64,000 nt of DNA from Candidatus Metalachnospira gallinarum (GTDB taxonomy: Bacteria > Bacillota > Clostridia > Lachnospirales > Anaerotignaceae). Below the pieces are notes generated by a model. The model saw only the letters and a list, made by a program, of their open reading frames with translations, made no database searches and was not told the origin of the DNA. Location: the NCBI GenBank assembly GCA_904378045.1, contig CAJFHC010000008.1, positions 19,338 through 83,337 on the forward strand, in the 5' to 3' direction. Below, piece after piece: positions 17,606 to 25,575 of the stretch (its first letter is position 1; each line of letters starts with the position of its first letter). The position numbers were made by a program, and so were the translations under genes.

Positions 17606-18275
17606 CTCCATACCTCCCCGCGGCCTCAACCAAGGCTCTGAATATTCTCATTTGTTTTTCGTCACCGCAAAGATATTCCGGGTGCCACTGGACGCCCAGA
17701 ACAAATCCGTCCCTTCCCTCTACCGCTTCTGCCCATCCGTCATCGGACATAGCCGATACGTTAAGCCCAGGGCACTCTCCGGCAGACTGATGGTGGAAGG
17801 AATTGACCGGTATTCTTTCGGTTTTTACTATATCGTAAAGCAAGCTGTTCTTTTTTATATTTACATAATGGGACGTTTCTTGTTTCGGAACACTTTGGCC
17901 GTGACCTTCTATGTGCTGGATTATATGCCCTCCGAAAGCCGCGGCTATGACCTGCTCTCCCCGGCAGATGCCAAGTATCGGTATTCCCTTTTTTGCGGCG
18001 CGCTTCACAAGCTCAAGCTCAAATCTGTCCCTCTCAAGGCATATAAATCCCCGATGTTCCCTGTCCGGCTCATCTCCGCTGAGCGAAGGCTCGATGTCTC
18101 CTCCGCCGGAAAGAAGTATGCCGTCCGCCCTTTCGGCCAGTTCATCAGCCCTGAAATAGTCCGCCGCCAGCGCCAGCCCTCCGGCCGCCTCCACGGCTCT
18201 GAAACAGACCCTCGAGAGCTTAATCTCCTCCAAGTCATCCGTTACCGAGGGCGAAACTATTATTAACGGTCTCAT
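17550..18275 (-). CDS. Class I glutamine amidotransferase-like gamma-glutamyl hydrolase (peptidase C26)
   Basis: 241 residues. The nucleophile elbow is GICRGEQ (Cys 104) and the catalytic His is in GVQWHPE (His 197, with Glu 199), the C26 arrangement seen in gamma-Glu-GABA hydrolase PuuD and relatives. SGGGDIEP near 56 is typical. It probably hydrolyses a gamma-glutamyl amide; the substrate is not known. It heads a leftward four-gene set (this, mscS, DUF951, AEC), and its last 56 nt are shared with mscS. Confidence 0.88.
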   Translation of the reverse strand: MRPLIIVSPSVTDDLEEIKLSRVCFRAVEAAGGLALAADYFRADELAERADGILLSGGGDIEPSLSGDEPDREHRGFICLERDRFELELVKRAAKKGIPILGICRGEQVIAAAFGGHIIQHIEGHGQSVPKQETSHYVNIKKNSLLYDIVKTERIPVNSFHHQSAGECPGLNVSAMSDDGWAEAVEGRDGFVLGVQWHPEYLCGDEKQMRIFRALVEAAGRYGDAKNTVLPYNGRDMLYSG

Positions 18276-18393
18276 TTACCTTTCTCCTTATAAAACGCTT
18301 TCTTTAGTATTCTATCATATAAATTTCAGAAATACACTATTTTTTTATCCGCCGTAACGGATGTTTTTAATGATTACAAATCAATTACACCTA

Positions 18394-18422
18394 TTTAAAA
18401 ATCATTTCAAATATGGTAAGAT
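18394..18422 (+). promoter_or_regulatory. Probable promoter of mtnN
   Basis: TTTAAA (18394-18399), 17 nt, TAAGAT (18417-18422), 42 nt before the ATG. Confidence 0.4.
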
Positions 18423-18464
18423 ATGCGTTAAGATGTATTTATTTTGACAACTGGGGGTAAATAA

Positions 18465-19160
18465 ATGAATAAAATAGGCATAATAGGCGCCATGTCCGAA
18501 GAGCTTGCTCTTATAAAAAGCTCTATGAAAGCCGAAAGCTCGTTTAAAAAGGCCGGATATGAGTTTTTTTCCGGAAGCCTCGGAAACAAGGAAGTTATAG
18601 TCGTTCTCTCGGGCATAGGAAAGGTCAACGCCGCCGTCTGCACTCAGATACTTATTGATAAATTCGGCGTTGACGCCGTTATCAATACCGGTGTCGCAGG
18701 ATGTCTCGGAGACGGCATAACCATCGGAGACGTTGTAATATCCATCGACGCCCAGCAGCACGATCTGGACTGCTCTCCCTTCGGAGATCCCGTGGGGACG
18801 ATACCGAGAATGGACGTAAGCGTATTTAAGGCCGATGAAAAACTTATCAAAGCTGCCGTCAAGGCATCCGAAAAGGTCATAAGAGGCAGGACATTTACGG
18901 GGCGGGTTTTGAGCGGCGATCAGGTAATCGCGGACTCGGAGACAAAAAACAGATTGAAGTCCCTGTTTGGCGGAAGCTGCGCCGAAATGGAAGGAGCCGC
19001 CATAGCTCACGTCTGTCATCTTAACGGCGTGCCGTTTGTGATAATAAGAAACATTTCTGATTCGGCCGATGAAAGCTCGGATATGGATTATCCTGAGTTT
19101 GAAAAGGAAGCGGCCCATAATTCCGGCGCTATAGTAATAGAAATGATGAATCTTTTGTAA
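18465..19160 (+). CDS. mtnN: 5'-methylthioadenosine/S-adenosylhomocysteine nucleosidase
   Basis: 231 residues, full length. KIGIIGAMSEEL at the start, the VVLSGIGKVNAA block near 48, INTGVAGCL near 74, MEGAAIAHVC near 176 (the Met-Glu that grips the ribose) and the catalytic Asp in ISDSADE near 198. It removes adenine from MTA and SAH, so it recycles methionine and feeds AI-2 precursor formation. Monocistronic, GGGGG ribosome site. Confidence 0.96.
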   Translation: MNKIGIIGAMSEELALIKSSMKAESSFKKAGYEFFSGSLGNKEVIVVLSGIGKVNAAVCTQILIDKFGVDAVINTGVAGCLGDGITIGDVVISIDAQQHDLDCSPFGDPVGTIPRMDVSVFKADEKLIKAAVKASEKVIRGRTFTGRVLSGDQVIADSETKNRLKSLFGGSCAEMEGAAIAHVCHLNGVPFVIIRNISDSADESSDMDYPEFEKEAAHNSGAIVIEMMNLL

Positions 19161-19229
19161 TATTACGGCGGTTTTATGTATTCCGTATTTATATTTGCGA
19201 AAAAATTTCGTTCGGATTTTTGATATATC

Positions 19230-19238
19230 TGCTATAAT
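19230..19238 (+). promoter_or_regulatory. Extended -10 promoter of the VanW-domain gene
   Basis: TGC-TATAAT at 19230-19238, 24 nt upstream of the ATG; no good -35, consistent with an extended -10 promoter. Confidence 0.5.
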
Positions 19239-19261
19239 TCAGAAACAAGGAGTGATCTAAT

Positions 19262-20083
19262 ATGAACAATTTAATCGGAGCCCTTATCGTATCTCTTTCC
19301 CTCGGAAGCGCCGTGCCTCCTTCAGAGGCCGTCGATCCCAACGACTATCTTCCAAGCGTAGAAGAGGACGGAAGCATAGTGATCGGCCCCACGGAAGCTG
19401 AGAAGGCCGCCGAGGAGGAGCGTCTCCGCCTTGAGGAGGAAGCCAGAAAGGCCGAGGAGGAAAGAAAAAGACAGGAAGAGATGGCTAAGGATCCCGCCAA
19501 TCTCAATTATGAATACGATATCGCCTCCTACATAACCTATTACAGCCAGCGAGCCAGCGACGCCAACAGGAACTTCAATATGCAGCTTGCCTGCGACGCA
19601 ATAAACGGCGAGATAATCGTTCCCGGAGAGGAATTTTCCTATAACGACACCGTTCTCAGCAAGAGGGATCCCAATAACGATTATAAGCCTGCCGGCGTAA
19701 TCAGCGGCGGAAAAATGGTAAACGCCATAGGCGGAGGCATCTGCCAGGTTTCAACCACCCTATTTGACGCGGCTCTCTATTCCGGAATGACGATCACGGA
19801 CAGAAGGAACCATTCCCTCAGAGTAGGCTATGTTCCCGCCGGAATGGACGCGACCTGTTCATGGGGAACAATAGATTTCTGTTTCAGAAACGACCTCCCA
19901 ATGCCCGTTAAGATTGAGGCTGTAATGAACAACGGCACAATGAAGATCCGTTTCCTCGCTCCGGAAGATCCCCAGCTTGGCGATATCAAGCTGAACGTGA
20001 CATATTCCAACGGAGTATACACCCTCACCAGATCCAGAAACGGAGTTGTGGACTATACAACGACCAGCGTATACAGGGGCTGA
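19262..20083 (+). CDS. Secreted VanW-family protein
   Basis: 273 residues. An N-terminal export signal (about 1-23) is followed by a highly charged Glu/Lys/Arg helix (about 40-78, likely coiled coil) and a VanW domain (about 95-250) with the family core GGGICQVSTTLFDAAL near 160 and the RNHSLRVGYVP block near 182. VanW proteins occur in Clostridia cell envelopes, and some sit in vancomycin clusters, but their biochemical role is not settled; no resistance genes are nearby here. AAGGAG ribosome site, own promoter and terminator. Confidence 0.87.
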   Translation: MNNLIGALIVSLSLGSAVPPSEAVDPNDYLPSVEEDGSIVIGPTEAEKAAEEERLRLEEEARKAEEERKRQEEMAKDPANLNYEYDIASYITYYSQRASDANRNFNMQLACDAINGEIIVPGEEFSYNDTVLSKRDPNNDYKPAGVISGGKMVNAIGGGICQVSTTLFDAALYSGMTITDRRNHSLRVGYVPAGMDATCSWGTIDFCFRNDLPMPVKIEAVMNNGTMKIRFLAPEDPQLGDIKLNVTYSNGVYTLTRSRNGVVDYTTTSVYRG

Positions 20084-20100
20084 AAAATAAATAAAATATA

Positions 20101-20152
20101 AAAAGGCGGCGGCTCAGAATCGGAATTTCCCATTGAGCGCGCCGTCTTTTTT
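20101..20152. terminator. Bidirectional terminator between convergent genes
   Basis: AAAAGGCGGCGGCTCA pairs imperfectly with TGAGCGCGCCGTCTTTTTT. The T-tract on each side serves the VanW gene on the plus strand and the dehydrogenase gene on the minus strand. Confidence 0.65.
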
Positions 20153-21083
20153 ATATTATCCTGTTTTTAAGTTCTTTTCCTTCGGTCAAGGCTTTAAGAT
20201 TGTCATATACAAGCTCATATACTCTTTTGTTCATATAGTTTGAGCCTGAGCATATATGGGGAGAAATAAGCAGATTATCCAGCTTCCAGAGCCTGCTGTT
20301 CTCCGGCAGGGGCTCTTTTTCAAACACGTCGAGAGCCGCTCCGAGAATTGATCCGTTCTCAAGCACGTCGGCCAGAGCTTCCGTGTCAACGCTAAGTCCC
20401 CTTCCGATGTTGATGAGCACGCTCTTTTTATGCATTTTTTCAAGAATATCTCTGTTTATTATATACTTTGAGCCGTCGTTGAGCGGAAGGGCGACAATTA
20501 TAACGTCAAGTTCACCGGCCATATCTTCAAACTCTCCGATTTTATGGATGCTGTCAAAATACTCCGCTTCTTTTCCGCTTCTGTTAAAGCCTATGGTCAC
20601 GGCGTCAAACGCCTTGAGCCTTTTGGCGATCTGAACTCCTATACTGCCCGTGCCGAGTATTCCGATTTTTTTATCTGTGATCTCCTGAAGCCTGAATTCT
20701 CTCTGCCACAGTCCTTCCCTCTGCTGCTTATAATACAGAGGCGCTTTTTTATATATTTCCAGCAGTCTCATTATGGCGAACTCGGATATCGGAACGCTGT
20801 ATACGTCCCTCGCGTTGCAGAACATAACTCCATTTTGTCTGAGTTTTTCCAGCGGTATCGTCTCATATCCCGCGGAAGTGGCCTGAAACAACCTCAGATT
20901 AGTGAATTTATCGGGATCGCTGCCCTTGAACGGGTCAAGCCCGACAAGAACGTCGCAGCCATACTCTTCTGCTGTAAATTCCTCCGTCTCGGCTCCGTGA
21001 TCTATTATCTCATAGCCAAGCGACTGTATTTTTTCTCTTATGTCGTCATGAAACTTCTGAGCCTTTGTCAATACGACCTTCAT
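20151..21083 (-). CDS. D-isomer-specific 2-hydroxyacid dehydrogenase
   Basis: 310 residues from the ATG at 21083 (GGAGGG five bases upstream; the frame can extend six codons but without a ribosome site). NAD-binding GILGTGSIG is near 142, the catalytic Arg in INIGRGLSVD near 225, the Glu in DVFEKEPLP near 254 and the His in ISPHICSGS near 273. It reduces a 2-oxoacid to the D-hydroxyacid or the reverse. It follows a HadA/FldA-like CoA-transferase gene by 20 bp, which suggests the product is activated to a CoA thioester, as in amino-acid (Stickland) fermentation. Exact substrate unknown. Confidence 0.88.
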   Translation of the reverse strand: MKVVLTKAQKFHDDIREKIQSLGYEIIDHGAETEEFTAEEYGCDVLVGLDPFKGSDPDKFTNLRLFQATSAGYETIPLEKLRQNGVMFCNARDVYSVPISEFAIMRLLEIYKKAPLYYKQQREGLWQREFRLQEITDKKIGILGTGSIGVQIAKRLKAFDAVTIGFNRSGKEAEYFDSIHKIGEFEDMAGELDVIIVALPLNDGSKYIINRDILEKMHKKSVLINIGRGLSVDTEALADVLENGSILGAALDVFEKEPLPENSRLWKLDNLLISPHICSGSNYMNKRVYELVYDNLKALTEGKELKNRII

Positions 21084-21102
21084 ATTTTCCCTCCGGTACA
21101 TA

Positions 21103-22329
21103 TCAATCGTGCTGTTTAATTACTCCATCGGCGATCAATTTTGCGATCTCGTCATCGCTGTATCCAAGTTCTTTGACTATCTGCGCCGAATGTTCTCCAA
21201 GAAGAGGGGCATGATCCGTGTCGGGGGACTGATTATTGTCAAACTGAACGGGCGTTGTGGGAAGCATGAATGATCTTCCGCTCTTCATTTTAAATTCCTT
21301 GACGAAATTATTTGCGATCGCCTGCTCGTCTGTGGCGATATCTTTCCACTGGAGCGTCCTCTCAAAGGCGATGTCAGCCTCTGTTAGCTTCTGAGCCCAG
21401 TATTCCCTGTCATGGAGCTTGAACTGTTCCTCGATCCTTCTGCAGCAGTGCTCAAGTATTTTGGGATCCGACGTAACAGCCTTGATCGTTCTGTAGTTGG
21501 GATCGTTTTTGATGTCATCCAGTCCGAATATGTCGCAGAATACATCCCAGTATCTTTCAAACGCGAGGACGGTGAGTGTTATCCATTTTCCGTCGCTGCA
21601 TCTGTATGAGTTGATAAGGGGGTTAGCGGGTTCATAACGCGACTGGGGATATTTTACTCCGAACTGCGTTCCAATTATCATAAGGGAGTTTGCCCAGATA
21701 GACGTTCCATAAAGGGAAACAACTATCTTTTCGCCGATGCCCGTATTTTTTGCCTTGAGTATTCCGGCCAGAACTCCGGAAGCGAGGGCAAGACCAGTAG
21801 TATGGTCTCCCGTCGCCAAAGGCGCCGTTGCGGGAGCGTTTTCATCGGGAGACATATCAATAAGCGCGCCGCCCTTAGCCCAGAACGCGACTACGTCGTA
21901 ACCGGGTCTGGGAGCGTCCTTTCCATATAAGCCGTATCCGGAAATAACGCCGACAACGAGCTTGGGATATTTTTTATGGAGCGTCTCATAGTCAAGACCA
22001 AGTTTCTTAAGAGATCCGGCTCTTACGTTTGAAACAAAGGCGTCGGCCTCTGAAAGGAGCTTCTGCATTATCTCCATACCTTTTTCGGTCTTAAGATCTA
22101 TGGAAATATCCCTCTTGTTTCCGTTCTCATATTCCCAGACGGGGTTTTCGTCCTCCGTATAGGGCGTATCCGCGAGGTTGACGCCGAATCCTCTCATAGG
22201 ATCTCCGGAAAGCCCTTCGACCTTTATAACGTCCGCTCCCCAGTCAGCAAGCAGCCTTACCGATACCGGAGCGGCGGCATATGTCGTAAAGTCAATGATC
22301 TTTATTCCTTTTAATAAATCTCCCTGCAT
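21103..22329 (-). CDS. Family III CoA-transferase, HadA/FldA-like
   Basis: 408 residues. CaiB/BaiF-type family III enzyme with the catalytic aspartate in LATGDHTTG (Asp 175), the N-terminal AAPVSVRLLADWGADVIKVE block and the NKRDISIDLK block. The overall run of motifs resembles the 2-hydroxyacid CoA-transferases HadA (2-hydroxyisocaproate) and FldA (phenyllactate). Together with the following D-2-hydroxyacid dehydrogenase it could make 2-hydroxyacyl-CoA for a radical-type dehydratase. HadBC-type dehydratase genes are not in the window. It lies 28 bp behind hisS with AAGGAGG before the ATG and no terminator between. Confidence 0.87.
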   Translation of the reverse strand: MQGDLLKGIKIIDFTTYAAAPVSVRLLADWGADVIKVEGLSGDPMRGFGVNLADTPYTEDENPVWEYENGNKRDISIDLKTEKGMEIMQKLLSEADAFVSNVRAGSLKKLGLDYETLHKKYPKLVVGVISGYGLYGKDAPRPGYDVVAFWAKGGALIDMSPDENAPATAPLATGDHTTGLALASGVLAGILKAKNTGIGEKIVVSLYGTSIWANSLMIIGTQFGVKYPQSRYEPANPLINSYRCSDGKWITLTVLAFERYWDVFCDIFGLDDIKNDPNYRTIKAVTSDPKILEHCCRRIEEQFKLHDREYWAQKLTEADIAFERTLQWKDIATDEQAIANNFVKEFKMKSGRSFMLPTTPVQFDNNQSPDTDHAPLLGEHSAQIVKELGYSDDEIAKLIADGVIKQHD

Positions 22330-22357
22330 TTATTTTCCTCCTTACAGCTTATTATTT

Positions 22358-23623
22358 TTATCCCTTTGTCTTTTTCACCATTATATCAAAGAGTTCCGAA
22401 ACCTTTACGGTCTCCTCCTCTCCGTTTTCCATATTCTTGAGCTTCGCCTCGTCGTTATCTATCTCGTTGTCCCCGAGTATGACGGAATAAGCCGCTCCGA
22501 TCTTGTTTGCGTATTTCATCTGAGCCTTGACGCTTCTACCTACGCTGTCGCCCTCGGCTTTTATTCCCGCCGAACGCAGGCGGTAGGCCAGAGCCTGTCC
22601 CTTTATAAGGCCCTTATTGCCGATCGCTCCGATGTATATGTCTCTTTCCGGCTTTTTCTCGAAGCTGCCGTTCTGAGCCTCCAGCACAAGAAGCAGCCTT
22701 TCTATTCCCACGGCGAATCCGGCCGCTCCCGCGGGCTGTCCTCCGCATTCGGCGATAAGATTGTCATATCTTCCTCCGCCGCACACCGTTCCCTGTGCTC
22801 CTATGCCGTTGGACACAAACTCGAATACCGTCCTTGTATAATAATCAAGACCTCTTACGATCTTGTCGTCCACCTCGTATTTTATACCCATCTCGTCAAG
22901 TATCGCCTTGACCGTCTCAAAATGCTCTCTGCATTCGGGGCCGAGATAATCAAGCACGACGGGAGCGTCTGCTATTATTTTCTGGCATTTTTCTTCCTTG
23001 CAGTCCAGCACCCTGAGAGGGTTCTTCTCAAATCTGGATTTACAGTCATCGCACATCCTGTCAATGTTGCCGCCGATGTACTCCCTGAGAGCCTTGTTAT
23101 ATTTCTGCCTACACTCCGGCCCTCCGAGACTGTTTATTTTAAGCGCCACGTCATTTATTCCGAGTCTTTTCAAAAGCTCGGCGGCCACGGAAATGACCTC
23201 AGCGTCAAGGGCGGGGCTGTATGATCCCAGCATTTCCACGCCAAACTGGTGGAACTGTCTCTGTCTGCCCTTCTGCGTATTTTCATATCTGAACATGGGT
23301 CCTATATAATAATATCTCGTGGGCTGAGGATTGTTGTATATTCCGTGCTCTATGTAGCTTCTGGCTGCTCCGGCTGTTCCCTCGGGTCTTAATGTTACGC
23401 TTCTGTCTCCCTTGTCCTTAAACGTGTACATTTCCTTCTGGACAATGTCCGTCGTCTCGCCGACGCCTCTTAAAAACAGCTCCGTATGCTCGAACATGGG
23501 TGTTCTCAACTCTCCTATGCCGAAGTCGTCGCATATGCCGCGCATAACGGCCTCCACCCTCTGCCATTCGTCCATATACGCACCGTAAATATCCTTGGTT
23601 CCCTTAGGCGCTTCTGTAAGCAT
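22358..23623 (-). CDS. hisS: Histidyl-tRNA synthetase
   Basis: 421 residues from the ATG at 23623 (GGGAGGA six bases upstream). Class II motifs: PKGTKDIYG near 6, motif 2 TLRPEGTAGAARSY near 80, the histidine-specific GGRYDNL near 280 and motif 3 AGFAVGIERL near 300, then the anticodon-binding domain. It charges tRNA-His. It follows hemZ by 18 bp, and no T-box leader is present. Confidence 0.97.
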   Translation of the reverse strand: MLTEAPKGTKDIYGAYMDEWQRVEAVMRGICDDFGIGELRTPMFEHTELFLRGVGETTDIVQKEMYTFKDKGDRSVTLRPEGTAGAARSYIEHGIYNNPQPTRYYYIGPMFRYENTQKGRQRQFHQFGVEMLGSYSPALDAEVISVAAELLKRLGINDVALKINSLGGPECRQKYNKALREYIGGNIDRMCDDCKSRFEKNPLRVLDCKEEKCQKIIADAPVVLDYLGPECREHFETVKAILDEMGIKYEVDDKIVRGLDYYTRTVFEFVSNGIGAQGTVCGGGRYDNLIAECGGQPAGAAGFAVGIERLLLVLEAQNGSFEKKPERDIYIGAIGNKGLIKGQALAYRLRSAGIKAEGDSVGRSVKAQMKYANKIGAAYSVILGDNEIDNDEAKLKNMENGEEETVKVSELFDIMVKKTKG

Positions 23624-23641
23624 TTCTTTTCCTCCCGTCAA

Positions 23642-25063
23642 TTACATTCCTTTTCTTTTTCTGTCTATCATCTCATCGATACGGGCGATATACTCGTCCA
23701 CGTTTTTTACGTTGAATATCCTGTCTATACGTCCGCTCACCGGGTCACAGAGCTTTGTGGACGCTCCCGCTCCGGCGGCGAATATCGTCTGTGTCTCTTC
23801 CATTATAACCACATTGTAGAAGCTTTCAAAGCCTTTTTTCGCGTATCCCACATTTTCAAAGCTGCCGAGCATATTTTTCTGCCTGTACATGTAATACGGA
23901 TGAAGGCCCATATTCCTTGCTCCGAATGAAGAAATGTCTATCATTTTCTCCATAAGCACGGCCTTTGTAAGATCGTAGTCCCCAAGGTTTTCTCTGAGCC
24001 TTGACGCGCGCTTGACAGCCAGAGTATGTACCGTCAGATTTTCCGGCGCCAGCTCGGCTATGTCCTCCATGGTCTTTGTTACCTCCGCTTCGCCCTCCTC
24101 CGGAAGGCCGAGGATAAGATCCATATTTATATTCTCATGTCCGGTTTCTCTTGCCTGATAGTATACCCTTCGTATATCCTCCACAGTATGAGCCCTGCCT
24201 ATGAGTCTCAGAGTCTTTTCGTTCATTGTCTGGGGATTTATGGATATCCTTCCGGCTCCGCCGTCCTTTATCGCTCTCAGCTTATCCGGCGTTATCGTGT
24301 CCGGCCTTCCCGCCTCCACGGTATATTCCATAAGACCCGACAGATCGAATATGTCTCCGATTGCACCCATAAGTCTTTTAAGCTGTTCCGCGCTCAGGGA
24401 TGTGGGCGTTCCTCCTCCGATATATATGGAATCCAGGTGCTTTCCCTCGGCCTTTTCTCCCAGAAATCTCAATTCTTTTATGAGCGCGTCCAGATAAGCG
24501 TCCACTCTGTCCCTGTATTTATCCAGCGGATATGACGTAAACGAGCAATATAGGCACCTTGTAGGGCAGAACGGTATGCCGACATAAAGACTGACTCCGT
24601 TTGGATGAGCCTTTTTTAGTATATTCCTTTCCGCCAGAGCGACCTCTACCGCCAGATCGGCCTTTTCGTGCGACGCCTCATAAAGTCTTGTGAGCTTGCC
24701 GGCGCTTTCCTCCGGAGTCAGGCCCTCGTCCATATAGGCGTTGGCCTTTTTAGCCGGCCTTATTCCGGTCATCATTCCCCAGGGCGGTATGTATGAACTT
24801 CTTTTTTTTAGCATATTATAAACGGCGGCCTTGAGCGCGTAGCCCTCGCCTTCCTCGTTTACTTCCGCTGTTTCCGAGCATACCGGCGCTCCGTTTTCAT
24901 AAAGCTCAGCGACGGCGCGATCCCCGTTAAGAAAACTCCTTACGGTTATTCCTTCGTCTTGTATGCCGTCCACCGGTTTGTATTTTTCATTGGGCATGAA
25001 TATCTGAACCGCAGTCTGCACGTCGTTCATCCTGTCATGCCCGTCCATGTAAATGTATATCAT
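23642..25063 (-). CDS. hemZ: Oxygen-independent coproporphyrinogen III oxidase-like radical SAM protein HemZ
   Basis: 473 residues. The radical SAM cluster is CPTRCLYC (C-x3-C-x2-C) in IPFCPTRCLYCSF near residue 165, and IYIGGGTPTSLS follows near 215. The ~150-residue N-terminal extension before the radical SAM domain is typical of HemZ rather than HemN. It would decarboxylate coproporphyrinogen, or act as a related heme chaperone; no other heme genes are in the window. GAGGT ribosome site, with an intrinsic terminator just 10 bp upstream. Confidence 0.88.
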   Translation of the reverse strand: MIYIYMDGHDRMNDVQTAVQIFMPNEKYKPVDGIQDEGITVRSFLNGDRAVAELYENGAPVCSETAEVNEEGEGYALKAAVYNMLKKRSSYIPPWGMMTGIRPAKKANAYMDEGLTPEESAGKLTRLYEASHEKADLAVEVALAERNILKKAHPNGVSLYVGIPFCPTRCLYCSFTSYPLDKYRDRVDAYLDALIKELRFLGEKAEGKHLDSIYIGGGTPTSLSAEQLKRLMGAIGDIFDLSGLMEYTVEAGRPDTITPDKLRAIKDGGAGRISINPQTMNEKTLRLIGRAHTVEDIRRVYYQARETGHENINMDLILGLPEEGEAEVTKTMEDIAELAPENLTVHTLAVKRASRLRENLGDYDLTKAVLMEKMIDISSFGARNMGLHPYYMYRQKNMLGSFENVGYAKKGFESFYNVVIMEETQTIFAAGAGASTKLCDPVSGRIDRIFNVKNVDEYIARIDEMIDRKRKGM

Positions 25064-25076
25064 AATTTTACCTCAT

Positions 25077-25103
25077 AAAAAAGGGAACTTTTTGTTCCCT
25101 TTT
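25077..25103 (-). terminator. Intrinsic terminator between dtd and hemZ
   Basis: Perfect AAAAGGGAAC / GTTCCCTTTT stem with a 5-nt loop and six T on the minus strand. The hemZ ribosome site begins about 8 bp after it, so no promoter fits in between. Confidence 0.8.
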
Positions 25104-25113
25104 CAGCAAAATA

Positions 25114-25563
25114 TCAAAACAGTCTTTCACTGTCCAGAAGGATCGTTACCGGACCGTCGTTAACAAGCTCAACCTTCATATGCGTTCTGAAAACTCCGCT
25201 TTCCACCTTAAGCGGATAACCTTTGGCCTTTTCAACGAGCCTTTCAAAAACGCTGTCCGCCTCATCGGGAGAAGCCGCGGCGAAGTAACTCGGTCTCCTG
25301 CCCTTTCTGGCGTCCCCGTAAAGGGTGAAATTCGGCACAAGCAGCAGTCCTCCTCCGGTATCGAGCACGGAAAGGTTCAGCTTATCATTCTCGTCCTCAT
25401 ATATTCTCAGATTGACGAGTTTTTCAAGCATATAGTCCATGACCTTTTCATCATCATTTGGCAGTATGCCCACAAGAACCATAAGGCCGTTCCCTATTTC
25501 GCCTCTTATCTCTCCGTCCACGCTTACGCTTGCTCTCTCCACCTTCTGTATGACCATTCTCAT
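25114..25563 (-). CDS. dtd: D-aminoacyl-tRNA deacylase
   Basis: 149 residues, normal length. MRMVIQKVERASVSVDGE at the start, the invariant SQ-like VPNFTLYGDARKGRRPS segment near 75-92 (here NFTLYG replaces SQFTLYG) and the C-terminal NDGPVTILLDS motif with the cross-subunit Gly-Pro. It removes D-amino acids and glycine from mischarged tRNA. 12 bp after rel, a common Bacillota arrangement. The Asn in place of the usual Gln before FTL is worth noting. Confidence 0.94.
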   Translation of the reverse strand: MRMVIQKVERASVSVDGEIRGEIGNGLMVLVGILPNDDEKVMDYMLEKLVNLRIYEDENDKLNLSVLDTGGGLLLVPNFTLYGDARKGRRPSYFAAASPDEADSVFERLVEKAKGYPLKVESGVFRTHMKVELVNDGPVTILLDSERLF

Positions 25564-25575
25564 AAATCGTACCCC

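Noticed and set aside
19262..20083. Vancomycin resistance locus (VanW domain)
   Set aside because: No vanHAX, vanS/R or related genes nearby; VanW domains are common in Clostridia without resistance.
22178..23224. Long open frame (348 codons) on the plus strand
   Set aside because: Antisense to the CoA-transferase and hisS; a shadow of high-GC third positions.
23624..23641. T-box or leader control of hisS
   Set aside because: hisS is only 18 bp behind hemZ, with no leader.
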